From Verrucomicrobiaceae bacterium (GTDB lineage Bacteria; Verrucomicrobiota; Verrucomicrobiia; Chthoniobacterales; Terrimicrobiaceae), in the NCBI GenBank assembly GCA_007280915.1, contig QYQL01000166.1:1-49205 (forward strand): a DNA stretch of 49,205 bases. The letters run 5' to 3'. Under the pieces are notes generated by a model. It did not search any database and was not told the origin of the DNA. It saw nothing but the letters and a program-made list of their open reading frames with translations. The stretch's first letter is position 1. Each line of letters begins with the position of its first letter. Made by a program: the position numbers and the translations under genes. Positions 20,437-29,148 of the stretch are shown in pieces.

Positions 20437-20485
20437 CCGCCGCAAACCCGATTTTTTCACAAGATTCTTGCATCGTGTGCGGCGG
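20437..20485. repeat. Nested inverted repeat in front of the G3E GTPase operon
   Basis: CCGCCGCA (20437-20444) pairs with TGCGGCGG (20478-20485), 8 bp without mismatch. Inside lies the 11-bp palindrome CAAGATTCTTG (20460-20470) and a T6 run. The element begins right after the acyltransferase stop and ends 16 bp before the next ATG. TTGCAT at 20468-20473, sitting in it, is a possible -35. It could be a terminator, an operator, or both. Confidence 0.55.
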
Positions 20486-20501
20486 TGGATTCTCTGGTGG
20501 G

Positions 20502-21455
20502 ATGGATAGAACGCCCGTGACGATTCTGACCGGCTTTCTGGGAGCCGGGAAAACGACATTGCTGAACCGCATTCTCACCGAGGAGCACGGTTTGAGGATC
20601 GCCGTGATCGAAAACGAATACGGGGAGGTTGGCATCGACCACGAACTGGTGATCAACGCGGACGAGGAGATCTTCGAGATGAACAACGGATGCATCTGCT
20701 GCACTGTGCGCGGCGACCTGATCCGGATCCTCGGCAACCTCATGAAGCGGCGGGAAAAGTTCGACCTGATCCTGATCGAGACGACCGGTCTCGCGGACCC
20801 CGGTCCGGTCGTGCAGACGTTTTTTGCCGACGACGAGATGAAGGAAAAGCTCTTTGTCAACGCGGTGGTGACGCTCGTCGATGCGAAGCACATCCTGCTG
20901 CACCTCGATGACAGCTCCGAGGCGCGCGAGCAGATCGCCTTCGCGGATGTCATCCTTCTGAACAAATGCGACCTTGTCAGCTCAAGCGATCTCGACGCCA
21001 TCGAGTTGAGGATCCGCTCGATGAACGCGCTCGCAAAAATCCACCGGACCACGAACGCCGGAATCGAAATCCTGAAGATTCTCGATGTGGGCGGATTCAA
21101 CCTCGACCACGCGATGGAGGTGGATCCGCATTTTCTCGAAGGACATCACCACCACCACAATGATGATGTTTCGAGCGTGGGGATCGAGGCGGATGGCGAT
21201 TGTGACGGGAAAAAGCTCAATGACTGGCTCTCAAAGGTGATCCGCGAGCAGGGGGCGGATATCTTCCGCATGAAAGGCGTCTTCGCGATCAGCGGACAGG
21301 CGGATCGGATCATTTTCCAGGGAGTTCACATGATCATGGATGCCGCGAATGGAGGACCGTGGGGGGGGCGTCCCCGGCGGAACCGCCTGGTTTTCATCGG
21401 CCGCAATCTCGACCGCGAGGAGCTCAATTCCGCCTTCCGCAGTTGCCTCTCATGA
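20502..21455 (+). CDS. CobW/G3E-family GTPase, putative metal (zinc) chaperone
   Basis: 317 residues. The P-loop TGFLGAGKTTLLNRI, the metal-binding CxCC in NNGCICCTVRGDL, ETTGLADPGP (switch II) and NKCD (guanine specificity) define the COG0523/G3E group. A histidine-rich loop (HHHHHNDD region, about residues 210-217) and a C-terminal CobW_C domain (GVFAISGQADRIIFQGVH) follow. Family members deliver Zn, Co or Ni to client enzymes using GTP. The ATG at 20502 has GGTGGG upstream; a GTG at 20475 is less likely. Its stop overlaps the next start (ATGA). Confidence 0.9.
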   Translation: MDRTPVTILTGFLGAGKTTLLNRILTEEHGLRIAVIENEYGEVGIDHELVINADEEIFEMNNGCICCTVRGDLIRILGNLMKRREKFDLILIETTGLADPGPVVQTFFADDEMKEKLFVNAVVTLVDAKHILLHLDDSSEAREQIAFADVILLNKCDLVSSSDLDAIELRIRSMNALAKIHRTTNAGIEILKILDVGGFNLDHAMEVDPHFLEGHHHHHNDDVSSVGIEADGDCDGKKLNDWLSKVIREQGADIFRMKGVFAISGQADRIIFQGVHMIMDAANGGPWGGRPRRNRLVFIGRNLDREELNSAFRSCLS

Positions 21456-22417
21456 AGCAGATCGGTTCGGTTCGTGCGGATGACAATATCCTCCACCTTG
21501 CGTGGAATGGTGATCTCCTTGCTGCAACGCCGGTGACCGGCGAGATTTTGGTGCTGGATCTGGTGACGCGGGATGTCCGCGGCCATCCCGGCCACGGTCT
21601 CGGAAACGGCGATTCCGCATGGTTCGACGGCCGCCTGGCGACGTGCGGGTTTGACGGACGGGTGAGATGGTCGGGCCGCGAACTGCATGCCGGACGGGGA
21701 ATGATCGAGCGCGTCAAAGCCAGCGGGGATGGAAAGCTGCTGGCCGCCGGTCAGGGCAAGTCGCTGCTGGTTTTCGACAGGGAGGGCAATCCGGCGCAGG
21801 GGCTCGCTGGACTGCCTGCCGCAATCGCGGATTTTGCGTGGAACGGCTCCTCGCAGGTGGCTGTCGTGGGCGCCGGAGGAGCCCGGATGTGGGAACTTGG
21901 ACAGGATGAACCTTTCGCGCGCTTTGACTGGGGCGGGGCGAGTCTTCGTGTCGAGTGGAGTTCGTGCGGGCGCTGGCTCGCAACCGCCGACCAGACGGCG
22001 AGCGTGCATATCTATGATTTCACGAGGGACTATCCTCTGCACATTCAGGGATTCGACAGCAAGGTCCGGGCGATGACGTTTTCCGCGGATGGCCGCAAAC
22101 TGGCAACCGGCGGGGCTCCGATTGTCACTGTCTGGCCCTGCACCGGAAAAAATGGCCCCGAGGGGGCGACGCCGGTCCAACTCGAAGGCCACGATGGAGA
22201 CGTCTCGGCCGCGGCATTCTCTCCAGTGACCGGAAAGCTCGCAACCGGAGACGGCACCGGATGCATTCTGATACTCACCTTTGATGGCGACCGCGTCCTT
22301 CGCAAGCGGCTGAGGCTGGATTCCGGGATCAGTTCGCTCGCATGGCACGCGAAAAAGGAATGGCTTGGAGTGGGCATGGAGGATGGCATTGTTGCGGTGC
22401 TCTCGTTGGAATCGTGA
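21452..22417 (+). CDS. WD40-repeat beta-propeller protein
   Basis: 321 residues made of about six or seven WD40-like blades, such as RVEWSSCGRWLATADQTASV, AMTFSADGRKLATGG and AAAFSPVTGKLATGDGTG. There is no signal peptide, so it should be cytoplasmic. WD40 propellers act as protein-binding platforms. It is locked between the G3E GTPase (4-nt ATGA overlap) and recQ (4-nt GTGA overlap). CobW-WD40 pairs are known from other bacteria near zinc-homeostasis genes; I infer that it presents a client to the GTPase or senses the complex. An in-frame upstream extension into the GTPase gene is not real. Confidence 0.85.
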   Translation: MKQIGSVRADDNILHLAWNGDLLAATPVTGEILVLDLVTRDVRGHPGHGLGNGDSAWFDGRLATCGFDGRVRWSGRELHAGRGMIERVKASGDGKLLAAGQGKSLLVFDREGNPAQGLAGLPAAIADFAWNGSSQVAVVGAGGARMWELGQDEPFARFDWGGASLRVEWSSCGRWLATADQTASVHIYDFTRDYPLHIQGFDSKVRAMTFSADGRKLATGGAPIVTVWPCTGKNGPEGATPVQLEGHDGDVSAAAFSPVTGKLATGDGTGCILILTFDGDRVLRKRLRLDSGISSLAWHAKKEWLGVGMEDGIVAVLSLES

Positions 22418-24237
22418 AAAACGATCCCCTGCTTCAGGTGCTGAAAAAGACCTTCGGCTACGACGGGTTCCGCCCGCTCCAGCGCGAGATCATCGAGGCG
22501 TCACTGGCCGGTCGAGACACGTTTGCTCTGCTGCCAACCGGAGGAGGAAAGTCATTGTGCTTCCAGCTGCCGGCGCTCGTCCGAGATGGTCTCACGGTGG
22601 TTGTCTCGCCGCTGATCGCGCTGATGAAGGACCAGGTGGACCAGCTTGAGGCCGCAGGCGTCGCCGCCACGTTTTTGAATTCCTCGCTCAAAGCATCCGA
22701 AGCAAAAGCCCGGATGCGCGGATTGCACGAGGGTAAATACCGCCTCCTCTACGCCGCTCCCGAGAGGCTGATGCTCGACAACTGGCAGGAGAATCTCCGG
22801 AGCTGGAATGTCTCGGCGGTCGCAATTGACGAGGCACACTGCATTTCCGAGTGGGGTCACGACTTTCGTCCGGAATACCGCCAGCTCTCCCGCCTGCGCG
22901 ATCTTTTGCCAGGCATCCCTGTGACCGCGCTCACCGCGACTGCCACCGAACGCGTGCGGGAGGATATCGTCCGGCATCTTCACCTTGCCGATCCAGCCGT
23001 CTTCGTGGCGAGCTTCAACCGGCCGAATCTTTCGTATCGTGTTGTTCCAAAAGAAAAGGGTGTTACCCAGATCGCGGAGTTTGTGCGCAGGCGTCCGGCG
23101 GACAGCGGGATCGTGTATTGTGCGACGCGCGCAGCCGCCGACCGGCTTGCCGAAAGCCTTAGCGGCAGGGGCTTTCCCGCGAAGCCCTACCATGCAGGGC
23201 TCACAGCCGGCGAGCGCGTCTCCCATCAGGAACTTTTCCTCCGTGACGAGGTGCGCATCATCTGCGCGACGATCGCCTTCGGCATGGGGATCAACAAGCC
23301 GAACGTCCGCTGGGTCATCCATTATGACCTGCCGAAAAACATCGAAGGGTATTATCAGGAGACCGGGCGCGCGGGGCGGGACGGACTCCCCGGCGACTGC
23401 CTCCTGCTTTTCAATCCCGGCGACGCCGCGAAGCAGACGCATTTCATCGAGGAGATGAGCAGCCCGAAGGAACAGCAGATCGCACGCGAACAGCTCCGGC
23501 AGATGATGCATTATGCCGAATGCCCATCGTGCCGCCGACGCGAACTGCTCGGGTATTTCGGTGAGACCTACCCGGCCCCCACGTGCGAGGCCTGCGATAA
23601 TTGTCTGGAGCCGAGGGAGTCCTACAATGCGACAACCCATGTTCAGAAGCTCCTTTCCTGTGTGTATCGCGTGCGGCAGGCGGGACGTTTTGGCGTCGGC
23701 CTCAACCACCTCATCGAAATTCTCACGGGTGCCGATACTGAGAAGGTCCGGCGCTGGGGGCATGACCGGCTGAGCACCTACGGGGTCGGCCGCGACCTCA
23801 GCAGGCCGGAATGGTCGGCCATCGGCCGCGAGCTTCTGCGCACGGGCCTGCTCGCCCAGGAAAAAGGGGAATTTCCGACGATCGCCTTGACGGAGGAGGG
23901 CCTCGATGCGCTGCGTTCCAGACGGGTGGTCATGCTCACGAAGACCATGGCCCGCAAACCCGCTCCGACCGAGCGCGCGGGCGAGATTACTTGCGACGAG
24001 ACGCTCTTCGACCGCTTGCGCAAGCTTCGCAAGCGGGTCGCAGACGAGCGGGGCGTGCCTGCCTACGTCATCTTCGGGGATACAACCCTCCGCCAGATGG
24101 CGCGGCAATACCCGGAGTCCGTCGACAGCCTCCGTTCCATTACCGGAGTCGGGGAAAAGAAGCTCAGGGAATTTGGCGACATCTTCACGAAGGAAGTTGC
24201 GGGATATCTACTGACCTATCCGAAAGTGAAGTTTTGA
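22414..24237 (+). CDS. recQ: ATP-dependent DNA helicase RecQ
   Basis: 607 residues. A 3'-5' helicase for recombination and stalled forks. Motif 0/I FGYDGFRPLQREII and LLPTGGGKSLCFQLP, motif II IDEAHCISEWGHDFRPEY, and motif VI YYQETGRAGRDGLPGDC are intact. The RecQ zinc site is CPSCRRREL...CEACDNC, followed by a winged helix and a C-terminal HRDC domain (about 530-605; VIFGDTTLRQMARQYP). I start at the GTG at 22414, which overlaps the WD40 stop (GTGA); the frame upstream of it is WD40 sequence in another frame. Confidence 0.95.
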   Translation: MKNDPLLQVLKKTFGYDGFRPLQREIIEASLAGRDTFALLPTGGGKSLCFQLPALVRDGLTVVVSPLIALMKDQVDQLEAAGVAATFLNSSLKASEAKARMRGLHEGKYRLLYAAPERLMLDNWQENLRSWNVSAVAIDEAHCISEWGHDFRPEYRQLSRLRDLLPGIPVTALTATATERVREDIVRHLHLADPAVFVASFNRPNLSYRVVPKEKGVTQIAEFVRRRPADSGIVYCATRAAADRLAESLSGRGFPAKPYHAGLTAGERVSHQELFLRDEVRIICATIAFGMGINKPNVRWVIHYDLPKNIEGYYQETGRAGRDGLPGDCLLLFNPGDAAKQTHFIEEMSSPKEQQIAREQLRQMMHYAECPSCRRRELLGYFGETYPAPTCEACDNCLEPRESYNATTHVQKLLSCVYRVRQAGRFGVGLNHLIEILTGADTEKVRRWGHDRLSTYGVGRDLSRPEWSAIGRELLRTGLLAQEKGEFPTIALTEEGLDALRSRRVVMLTKTMARKPAPTERAGEITCDETLFDRLRKLRKRVADERGVPAYVIFGDTTLRQMARQYPESVDSLRSITGVGEKKLREFGDIFTKEVAGYLLTYPKVKF

Positions 24238-24372
24238 TGTCCGTATCCGGGCGTCGGTCTGGCGGAGGCCGGCATCAACGATGGCATTCATGGAGACGCG
24301 TATCGAATTGATGGCTCCCATCTTTTTGCATATCAAAAGCAGCCGCGAGCGCTCCAACCAATTTGAGTTCGC

Positions 24373-25908
24373 TCATGCGATGAGGCGGAGTTTCCTGATC
24401 AGGTGCGCGTATGTTTGTGACGGGTTGTCGCCGAGGTGGTCGGTGGCGAGGCGCTGGAGCCCGTTCGCATAGTCCACGCGGAAGAGCCCGAACCTCGGCG
24501 TGAACGATCCCCATTCGTAGTTGTCCGTCAGCGACCAGTGCAGGTAGCCGAGGACAGGAAGCCCGTCGTCAAGCATTCGGCGGACTTCCTTCAGGTGTGC
24601 GGTAAGAAAATCGCTGCGGGTGACGCGGTCGCTTCGGACTACGCACATTTTGTTGTCCGTCTTGCACCTCAGGGCCATGCCGTTTTCCGCGATGAGGATT
24701 CCTTTTCCCGGAAACGCATGCGAATAGTAGTCGCAGAAGGCATGGAGCCCGCCGGGAAGGATGTGCCAGTCCCACCACTTGCTCGAGAGCCCGTCCATCA
24801 GGTGCCCGTGCAGGCTGCCGCTGGGAAACTCCAGATCGCCGAATGCGGGGAGCCGGAAGATGTGGCTCAGGAACGGATCGTAGTAGTCCAGACCAAGAAA
24901 ATCCAGGGTGCCCTCCCGCTTCGAGCGTTCAGCTGTTTTCAGGAAATAGGCGAACGCCTCCTCCGTCGCGGCGCGACTGGCAAAATAATTTGCGATCCAG
25001 TGGATCCCGCGTCCGGCAATCGCCAGAATGTCGTTCCTGAGCGGAAGGGCTGATTTTTCAAGGGCTAGCCTCATGCGCTCCGCTCGTTCCGCGAAATACG
25101 CGGTAATCGCATGTTTCGCAATCCCTGTCTCCCGAAAGCAGAGGAGATCGAGAAGGATGTGTTCCGACCAATAGACATCGCTGCAGAACGTATTCATGGT
25201 GACCATGGGGGTCGGCCAGTTTCGTGATTCGTAGAGGTCGTGGATGGCGTTGTAGGCGCGGACATGGGCGGCGAGGAGGCGGTTGTATGCCGCGACGCCG
25301 ACCTGGATTCCGGCTTCCGGGCCGCCCGGAAAGTGGCGGTTGAGGTAGGTATTGAGGACGAGCATGTTCGGCTCGTTGATCGTGACATACCATGAGACGG
25401 GATTCTGGGAGTGCTTGTCACAGAGCCGGTCATTGAGTCTGAGGAGGGTTTCTTTTACAAACCGTTCGAAGAGTTCCGGCGTGGAATCGTTGAGCCATGC
25501 GTCCACTCCCAGCCAGGCCGGGTGGGTGAAGTGCTGGAGGGTGACGACCGGCTCCATGCCGGCCAGACGGCAGGCGGCGATGAGGTCCGCGTAGGCGTCG
25601 ATGGCGCCTGTGTCGAATTCCTGAGCGCTGCCCCCCCCGTGAGGACCTGATGGCTGGACACGTGTCCATTCGATGCTGAGGCGGAAAGCATTGAGTCCGA
25701 TCCCGCGGCAGAGTTGAAAATCCTCCTCATAGCGGTTCCAAAAGTCGACAGCCATTCCCGTGCGGGCGACCCGGCCCTCGCGTTCGTGTGACGCCCAGTT
25801 GTTTTGTGGCTGTCCGGGGCCGTTGTAGCCGCCTTCGGATTGGTATCCGGAAGTGGCCACGCCGACCAGAAATGCAGGCGCACGCCGATTTTTCGATTCA
25901 GAATTCAT
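24373..25908 (-). CDS. Glycoside hydrolase family 1 (beta-glucosidase-like)
   Basis: 511 residues. A TIM-barrel retaining beta-glycosidase: acid/base Glu179 in TINEPN, nucleophile Glu408 in LIAENGM, and the N-terminal GVATSGYQSEGGYNG in place of the usual GxAT-(A/S)-QxEG. The C-terminal WSLTDNYEWGSFTPRFGLF is the aglycone/glycone site typical of GH1. No signal peptide is seen, so it is cytoplasmic and may cleave imported disaccharides or aryl-glycosides; the exact sugar is unknown. Nothing recognisable lies in the 135 bp between it and recQ. Confidence 0.92.
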   Translation of the reverse strand: MNSESKNRRAPAFLVGVATSGYQSEGGYNGPGQPQNNWASHEREGRVARTGMAVDFWNRYEEDFQLCRGIGLNAFRLSIEWTRVQPSGPHGGGSAQEFDTGAIDAYADLIAACRLAGMEPVVTLQHFTHPAWLGVDAWLNDSTPELFERFVKETLLRLNDRLCDKHSQNPVSWYVTINEPNMLVLNTYLNRHFPGGPEAGIQVGVAAYNRLLAAHVRAYNAIHDLYESRNWPTPMVTMNTFCSDVYWSEHILLDLLCFRETGIAKHAITAYFAERAERMRLALEKSALPLRNDILAIAGRGIHWIANYFASRAATEEAFAYFLKTAERSKREGTLDFLGLDYYDPFLSHIFRLPAFGDLEFPSGSLHGHLMDGLSSKWWDWHILPGGLHAFCDYYSHAFPGKGILIAENGMALRCKTDNKMCVVRSDRVTRSDFLTAHLKEVRRMLDDGLPVLGYLHWSLTDNYEWGSFTPRFGLFRVDYANGLQRLATDHLGDNPSQTYAHLIRKLRLIA

Positions 25909-25933
25909 TCCAAGCAGTGTTCCGTTGCAGTGA

Positions 25934-26007
25934 TTCAGTGTTCAGTAAGGCATTGTGGTTCGGGAGTTTTCTTTGCTGAACCACTGAAAACTGAGCACTG
26001 AAAACTG
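25934..26007. repeat. Composite short repeat with nested inverted and direct copies
   Basis: CACTGAAAACTG occurs twice (25982-25993 and 25996-26007). The left arm TTCAGTGTTCAGT (25934-25946) is the reverse complement of ACTGAGCACTGAA (25990-26002) with one mismatch. GTGGTTC (25955-25961) pairs exactly with GAACCAC (25978-25984). The element fills the gap between the GT28 stop and the GH1 start. It looks like a small dispersed repeat of REP/MITE type, but only one copy is in this window. Confidence 0.75.
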
Positions 26008-26009
26008 TT

Positions 26010-27194
26010 TTATCCCGCAGCAGCGATCCGCTTGCGCAGGGCCTTTTCGCGAAGTTTCGAGATGATCGCCGGTTTGCGGTCCGGCGATTCCATGACGATC
26101 CGCGCGATGTCGCGTGCCGCCGACGGACGGCCGAGTGCGCGAGCGTTATCGGACATCCTGCGGATCCGTTCCGGGTTTTCGAGGAGCTTTTGGAGTTTGT
26201 GGGCGACGACCGTGACCTCGGTGCATTTCACCGCCGCGCCCGCCTCGAGAAGGACATCCGAGTTCCTTTCCTCCTGACCCCCGATCGGGTCGAGGATAAC
26301 CATGGGCAGGCCGCGTGCGAGAGCCTCGGCGGTTGTCATGCCGCCGGGTTTGCTGAGGAGGATGGTGGCCGCACCCATGAAGTCCGACATTTCCGTCGTG
26401 TAGCCGATGACCCGGAAGTCGCCGGGTCGGTCGCGAACGAGGTGAGTGACCTCGTTTTTCAGTTCTTCATTCTTTCCGCAGACCACGATCGCCTGAAAAT
26501 CGCTGTTGAGTTGGAGGAGGCGGCGCACGACAGCGGTTGCGGGACTGAGCCCGAGGGTTCCGCCGGCGACCAGCAGAGTTGGTCGTCCCGGGTTGAGACC
26601 ATGGCGGGTGAGGACCGCCGCTGCATCCACGGGCTTTTCAAATTCCGGCTCGACGGGGATGCCGGTGACCTTGATGTGGTCACCCGGAAGCCCGAGCGCC
26701 TCCATGTGGATTTTGTCCTCCTCTTGGGCGACGAAATACCAGTCGAACGCCCGGGTGATCCAGAAGGCGTGGAAGTGGAAATCGGTGACGACGATTCCGA
26801 GCTTCGCATCCAGCTTTCCATTCCCGATGAGCCAGGAGAGGACGCCTGCCGGCATGAAGTGGGTGCAGAGAATGATGTCCGGACGGAATTCTTTAACGAG
26901 ATTGATGAGGGGGAGTGCCTGGGGCAGGTCCAGCGCCAGGCGGCCGCGGTCCGAGACCCAGGGATCGTCGCTGGATTCATACCACCAGCCGAGAAACTCC
27001 GGCAGCATCGTCGAGAGCTTGGCGTAGAGTTTCGAGTAGAGTTGCTTGTGGAGGACGTTCGTGTGGTCGAGAGAGTCGTCAGAGAGAACCTCTTCCACAT
27101 CCTGGCGCTCCCTCATCGCGCGGGCGAGTGCGTCCGCCGCCTTCACATGTCCCGAACCCACCGACGCCGAGAGGATTAGAACCCGTTTGCTCAT
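26010..27194 (-). CDS. MGDG-synthase-like (GT28) processive diacylglycerol glycosyltransferase
   Basis: 394 residues. The N-terminal VLILSASVGSGHVKAADAL is the acceptor-side motif of the MGDG_synth domain. The C-terminal half has the GT28 nucleotide-sugar site (LLVAGGTLGLS; LLSKPGGMTTAEALARGLP). Relatives transfer glucose or galactose to diacylglycerol at the inner membrane (UgtP, MGD1) or GlcNAc in MurG. It probably makes a membrane glycolipid; donor and acceptor are not determined. The frame is open 13 codons further, but the ATG at 27194 directly precedes the conserved strand. The stop abuts the composite repeat. Confidence 0.85.
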   Translation of the reverse strand: MSKRVLILSASVGSGHVKAADALARAMRERQDVEEVLSDDSLDHTNVLHKQLYSKLYAKLSTMLPEFLGWWYESSDDPWVSDRGRLALDLPQALPLINLVKEFRPDIILCTHFMPAGVLSWLIGNGKLDAKLGIVVTDFHFHAFWITRAFDWYFVAQEEDKIHMEALGLPGDHIKVTGIPVEPEFEKPVDAAAVLTRHGLNPGRPTLLVAGGTLGLSPATAVVRRLLQLNSDFQAIVVCGKNEELKNEVTHLVRDRPGDFRVIGYTTEMSDFMGAATILLSKPGGMTTAEALARGLPMVILDPIGGQEERNSDVLLEAGAAVKCTEVTVVAHKLQKLLENPERIRRMSDNARALGRPSAARDIARIVMESPDRKPAIISKLREKALRKRIAAAG

Positions 27195-27309
27195 CGTTCC
27201 AGAAATCCTGACCGATCCTTGTCGTATCCTCAAGCACCATCCCTTTGTTCGTCACGGAAAGATTCTTCGTTTGCACTGCGTCGGACGGCATAGTTAACTT
27301 AATTGCTTC

Positions 27310-28626
27310 ATGCGCCCCCATCTTTCCTTTCTACCCGCCGTTGCATTGTTGTTTTCGTTTCTTTCCCCGCTTGTTGCTCAATCTCCGGGCGACGGGAGCC
27401 AGCGGCCGGGGATTGCCATGGTGAAGCCCCAGGCTTGGTCGAAGGACGACCAGGCGACAGTGCTCGAGTTCCAGGCAGTATCGAATCACACCGGCTACTA
27501 CCAGTTCCGCACGGAAAAGGCGCCCGCCTATCAGGTTCCCTCCGCAAAGGTGGTGACGTTGATTCTTTTCCCTGAAAGCCCCGCGGACATCACCTTGGCT
27601 GCCCAGCGTGCCGCCCTGCAAAAAACCATCGACGACTTCACGGTGGCCGGAAAGCGTTTTCCCTCGGCCGCGCGGGCCGTGGATCAGGCGGTGGCGCCGC
27701 TCAAAGCCGATGCGGAGAAGTTTGACGCGGGCAACGTCAAAGTGAACGGCCAATGGATCTCCAAAGCCGTCTATTTCCAGCAGAAGGCGGCCTCCCTCGC
27801 GGATCTCCTCCGTCCGGAAATCCTCTCGGCACCGAAGATCAAGGATCTCGATCTTTCCGCGGACCAATATTTCATCGGTCTGCAGGAACTCGCCTCCTCC
27901 GAGCCATCTGTCCGCCCGGTGATCGCTGGAATCCAATCCCTCTATGACAGCATGGTTCGCAAGCAGGACCGCGCGGAACTGCTCCGGCAGTTGAAAGCGG
28001 GCGGGCTCACATTTGATCAGGCAGCCGAGCTTGTTAAAAAGCTCAAAACGCTCCAGCCGCAGGAGGATGCCTCGGCGAATCTGTTCGTGCAGAGCTGGGA
28101 TACCGCGACCGGCAAGGCGTCCCAGTTGACCGCGCAGATCACTGCGGTCCAGGCGCAGTTCGAGGCCACTGTGCCCGATGCCTCCTCATCCGCACCCGTC
28201 CTCAATCCGGATCTGGCCGCCGCGATCGGGAAAATGGCGGATGCGGTCCGGCAGTATCGTTCCGGATCCCCTCCCACGGAGATTCAGGTCCCCCTCCAGA
28301 CCGCCGATGCCATGGTGGCGCTCGCGGACAATCTTCCCGTGCTCGACAAGCAGATCAAAGCCCGCGAATTGATCGATGCGAAATCCATCATTGATCCTTT
28401 GCTCCGGCAGGCCGACTTGATCGGCCCGAAGGCTGCGGCCTCCCTTGCGGGAACGCAAAAAAAGGTGAACGGTGATGTAGAAAAATTCCTGATCCTCCGG
28501 AATGAGGCGAAGATGCTGGCCGACGGCGACAAAATCGAACCGGCCCTCAAGAAGTATGAGCAGGCCTATGCGATTGTCGCGGCGAAGGATGTTGCCGCAC
28601 AGATCGAGGCGTTGAAAAAGCAGTAG
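27310..28626 (+). CDS. Secreted protein of unknown function, helix-rich
   Basis: 438 residues. A signal peptide (residues 1 to about 25, ending PLVAQ) is followed by a long alanine- and lysine-rich, largely helical region with no domain I recognise. Short recurrent phrases such as LRQLKAGGLTFDQAAELVKKL, a serine/proline linker (DASSSAPVLNPD) and a terminal TPR-like helix pair (ALKKYEQAYAIVAAKDVAAQ) suggest a periplasmic helical scaffold. The gene is separate from its neighbours. TTGCAC at 27271-27276 with TTAACT 17 bp later is a weak candidate promoter. Confidence 0.65.
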   Translation: MRPHLSFLPAVALLFSFLSPLVAQSPGDGSQRPGIAMVKPQAWSKDDQATVLEFQAVSNHTGYYQFRTEKAPAYQVPSAKVVTLILFPESPADITLAAQRAALQKTIDDFTVAGKRFPSAARAVDQAVAPLKADAEKFDAGNVKVNGQWISKAVYFQQKAASLADLLRPEILSAPKIKDLDLSADQYFIGLQELASSEPSVRPVIAGIQSLYDSMVRKQDRAELLRQLKAGGLTFDQAAELVKKLKTLQPQEDASANLFVQSWDTATGKASQLTAQITAVQAQFEATVPDASSSAPVLNPDLAAAIGKMADAVRQYRSGSPPTEIQVPLQTADAMVALADNLPVLDKQIKARELIDAKSIIDPLLRQADLIGPKAAASLAGTQKKVNGDVEKFLILRNEAKMLADGDKIEPALKKYEQAYAIVAAKDVAAQIEALKKQ

Positions 28627-28673
28627 GGGTTTTCCATGGCCGGGACCCTGAAATGCCGCAAGGATTGAATTCG

Positions 28674-29096
28674 ATGAATGTGCCCGACCAGTGCCGGATC
28701 TCGACCGATGTCCGCGTGATGTATTTCGATACGGACGCTGGCGGGGTGGTCCACAATATCGTCTACCTCCGGTTCATCGAAACCGCCCGGACGCTGCTTG
28801 CGATCCAGATGGGGATGAGTTTTGAGGAAATCGCCCGGACGAATGTGCACCCGGTGGTCACACGGACGGAGATCGATTACAAGCGGCCGGCGCGTCTGGG
28901 GGAGGAGATCCGGGTGGACGGACGCGTTACCGAGTGGAGCGGGATCCGGTTTTGGGTCGAATTCGAGATCGTGCGCCCGTCGGATGGCGCGCTTCTGGTC
29001 AAATGCCGTCAGGCGCTGGCTCTGGTACGGATGCCGGAAGGCCGCCCGATCCGGCTGCCCGCTGGGTTTCCGGGGTCGCTTTCTCTGGGAATCTGA
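28674..29096 (+). CDS. Hotdog-fold acyl-CoA thioesterase (4HBT/YbgC type)
   Basis: 140 residues. VMYFDTDAGGVVHNIVYLRFIE holds the catalytic Asp and the H-N-x-x-Y pattern of the 4-hydroxybenzoyl-CoA/YbgC thioesterase group. The rest (THVHPVV-like, EIDYKRPARLGEEI, WVEFEIVR) completes a hotdog domain. It hydrolyses short or aromatic acyl-CoA or acyl-ACP; the substrate is unknown. An ATG at 28653 is also in frame, but the ATG at 28674 has AAGGA nine bases upstream. trxB follows after 52 bp. Confidence 0.85.
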   Translation: MNVPDQCRISTDVRVMYFDTDAGGVVHNIVYLRFIETARTLLAIQMGMSFEEIARTNVHPVVTRTEIDYKRPARLGEEIRVDGRVTEWSGIRFWVEFEIVRPSDGALLVKCRQALALVRMPEGRPIRLPAGFPGSLSLGI

Positions 29097-29119
29097 CGAG
29101 AATATTTGTTTTCGCGCGG

Positions 29120-29143
29120 CGGGAAGTTCGTGTTTACTTCCCG
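29120..29143 (+). promoter_or_regulatory. 8-bp stem-loop directly upstream of trxB
   Basis: CGGGAAGT (29120-29127) and ACTTCCCG (29136-29143) form a perfect stem with an 8-nt loop. It ends 5 nt before the trxB ATG, where a ribosome-binding site would normally sit; none is recognisable. It may be an operator or a translation-control hairpin. Confidence 0.5.
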
Positions 29144-29148
29144 GTCCT

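Noticed and set aside
24238-24372. Gap between recQ and the GH1 gene
   Set aside because: I looked for small genes, RNA genes and terminators on both strands and found nothing I can support.
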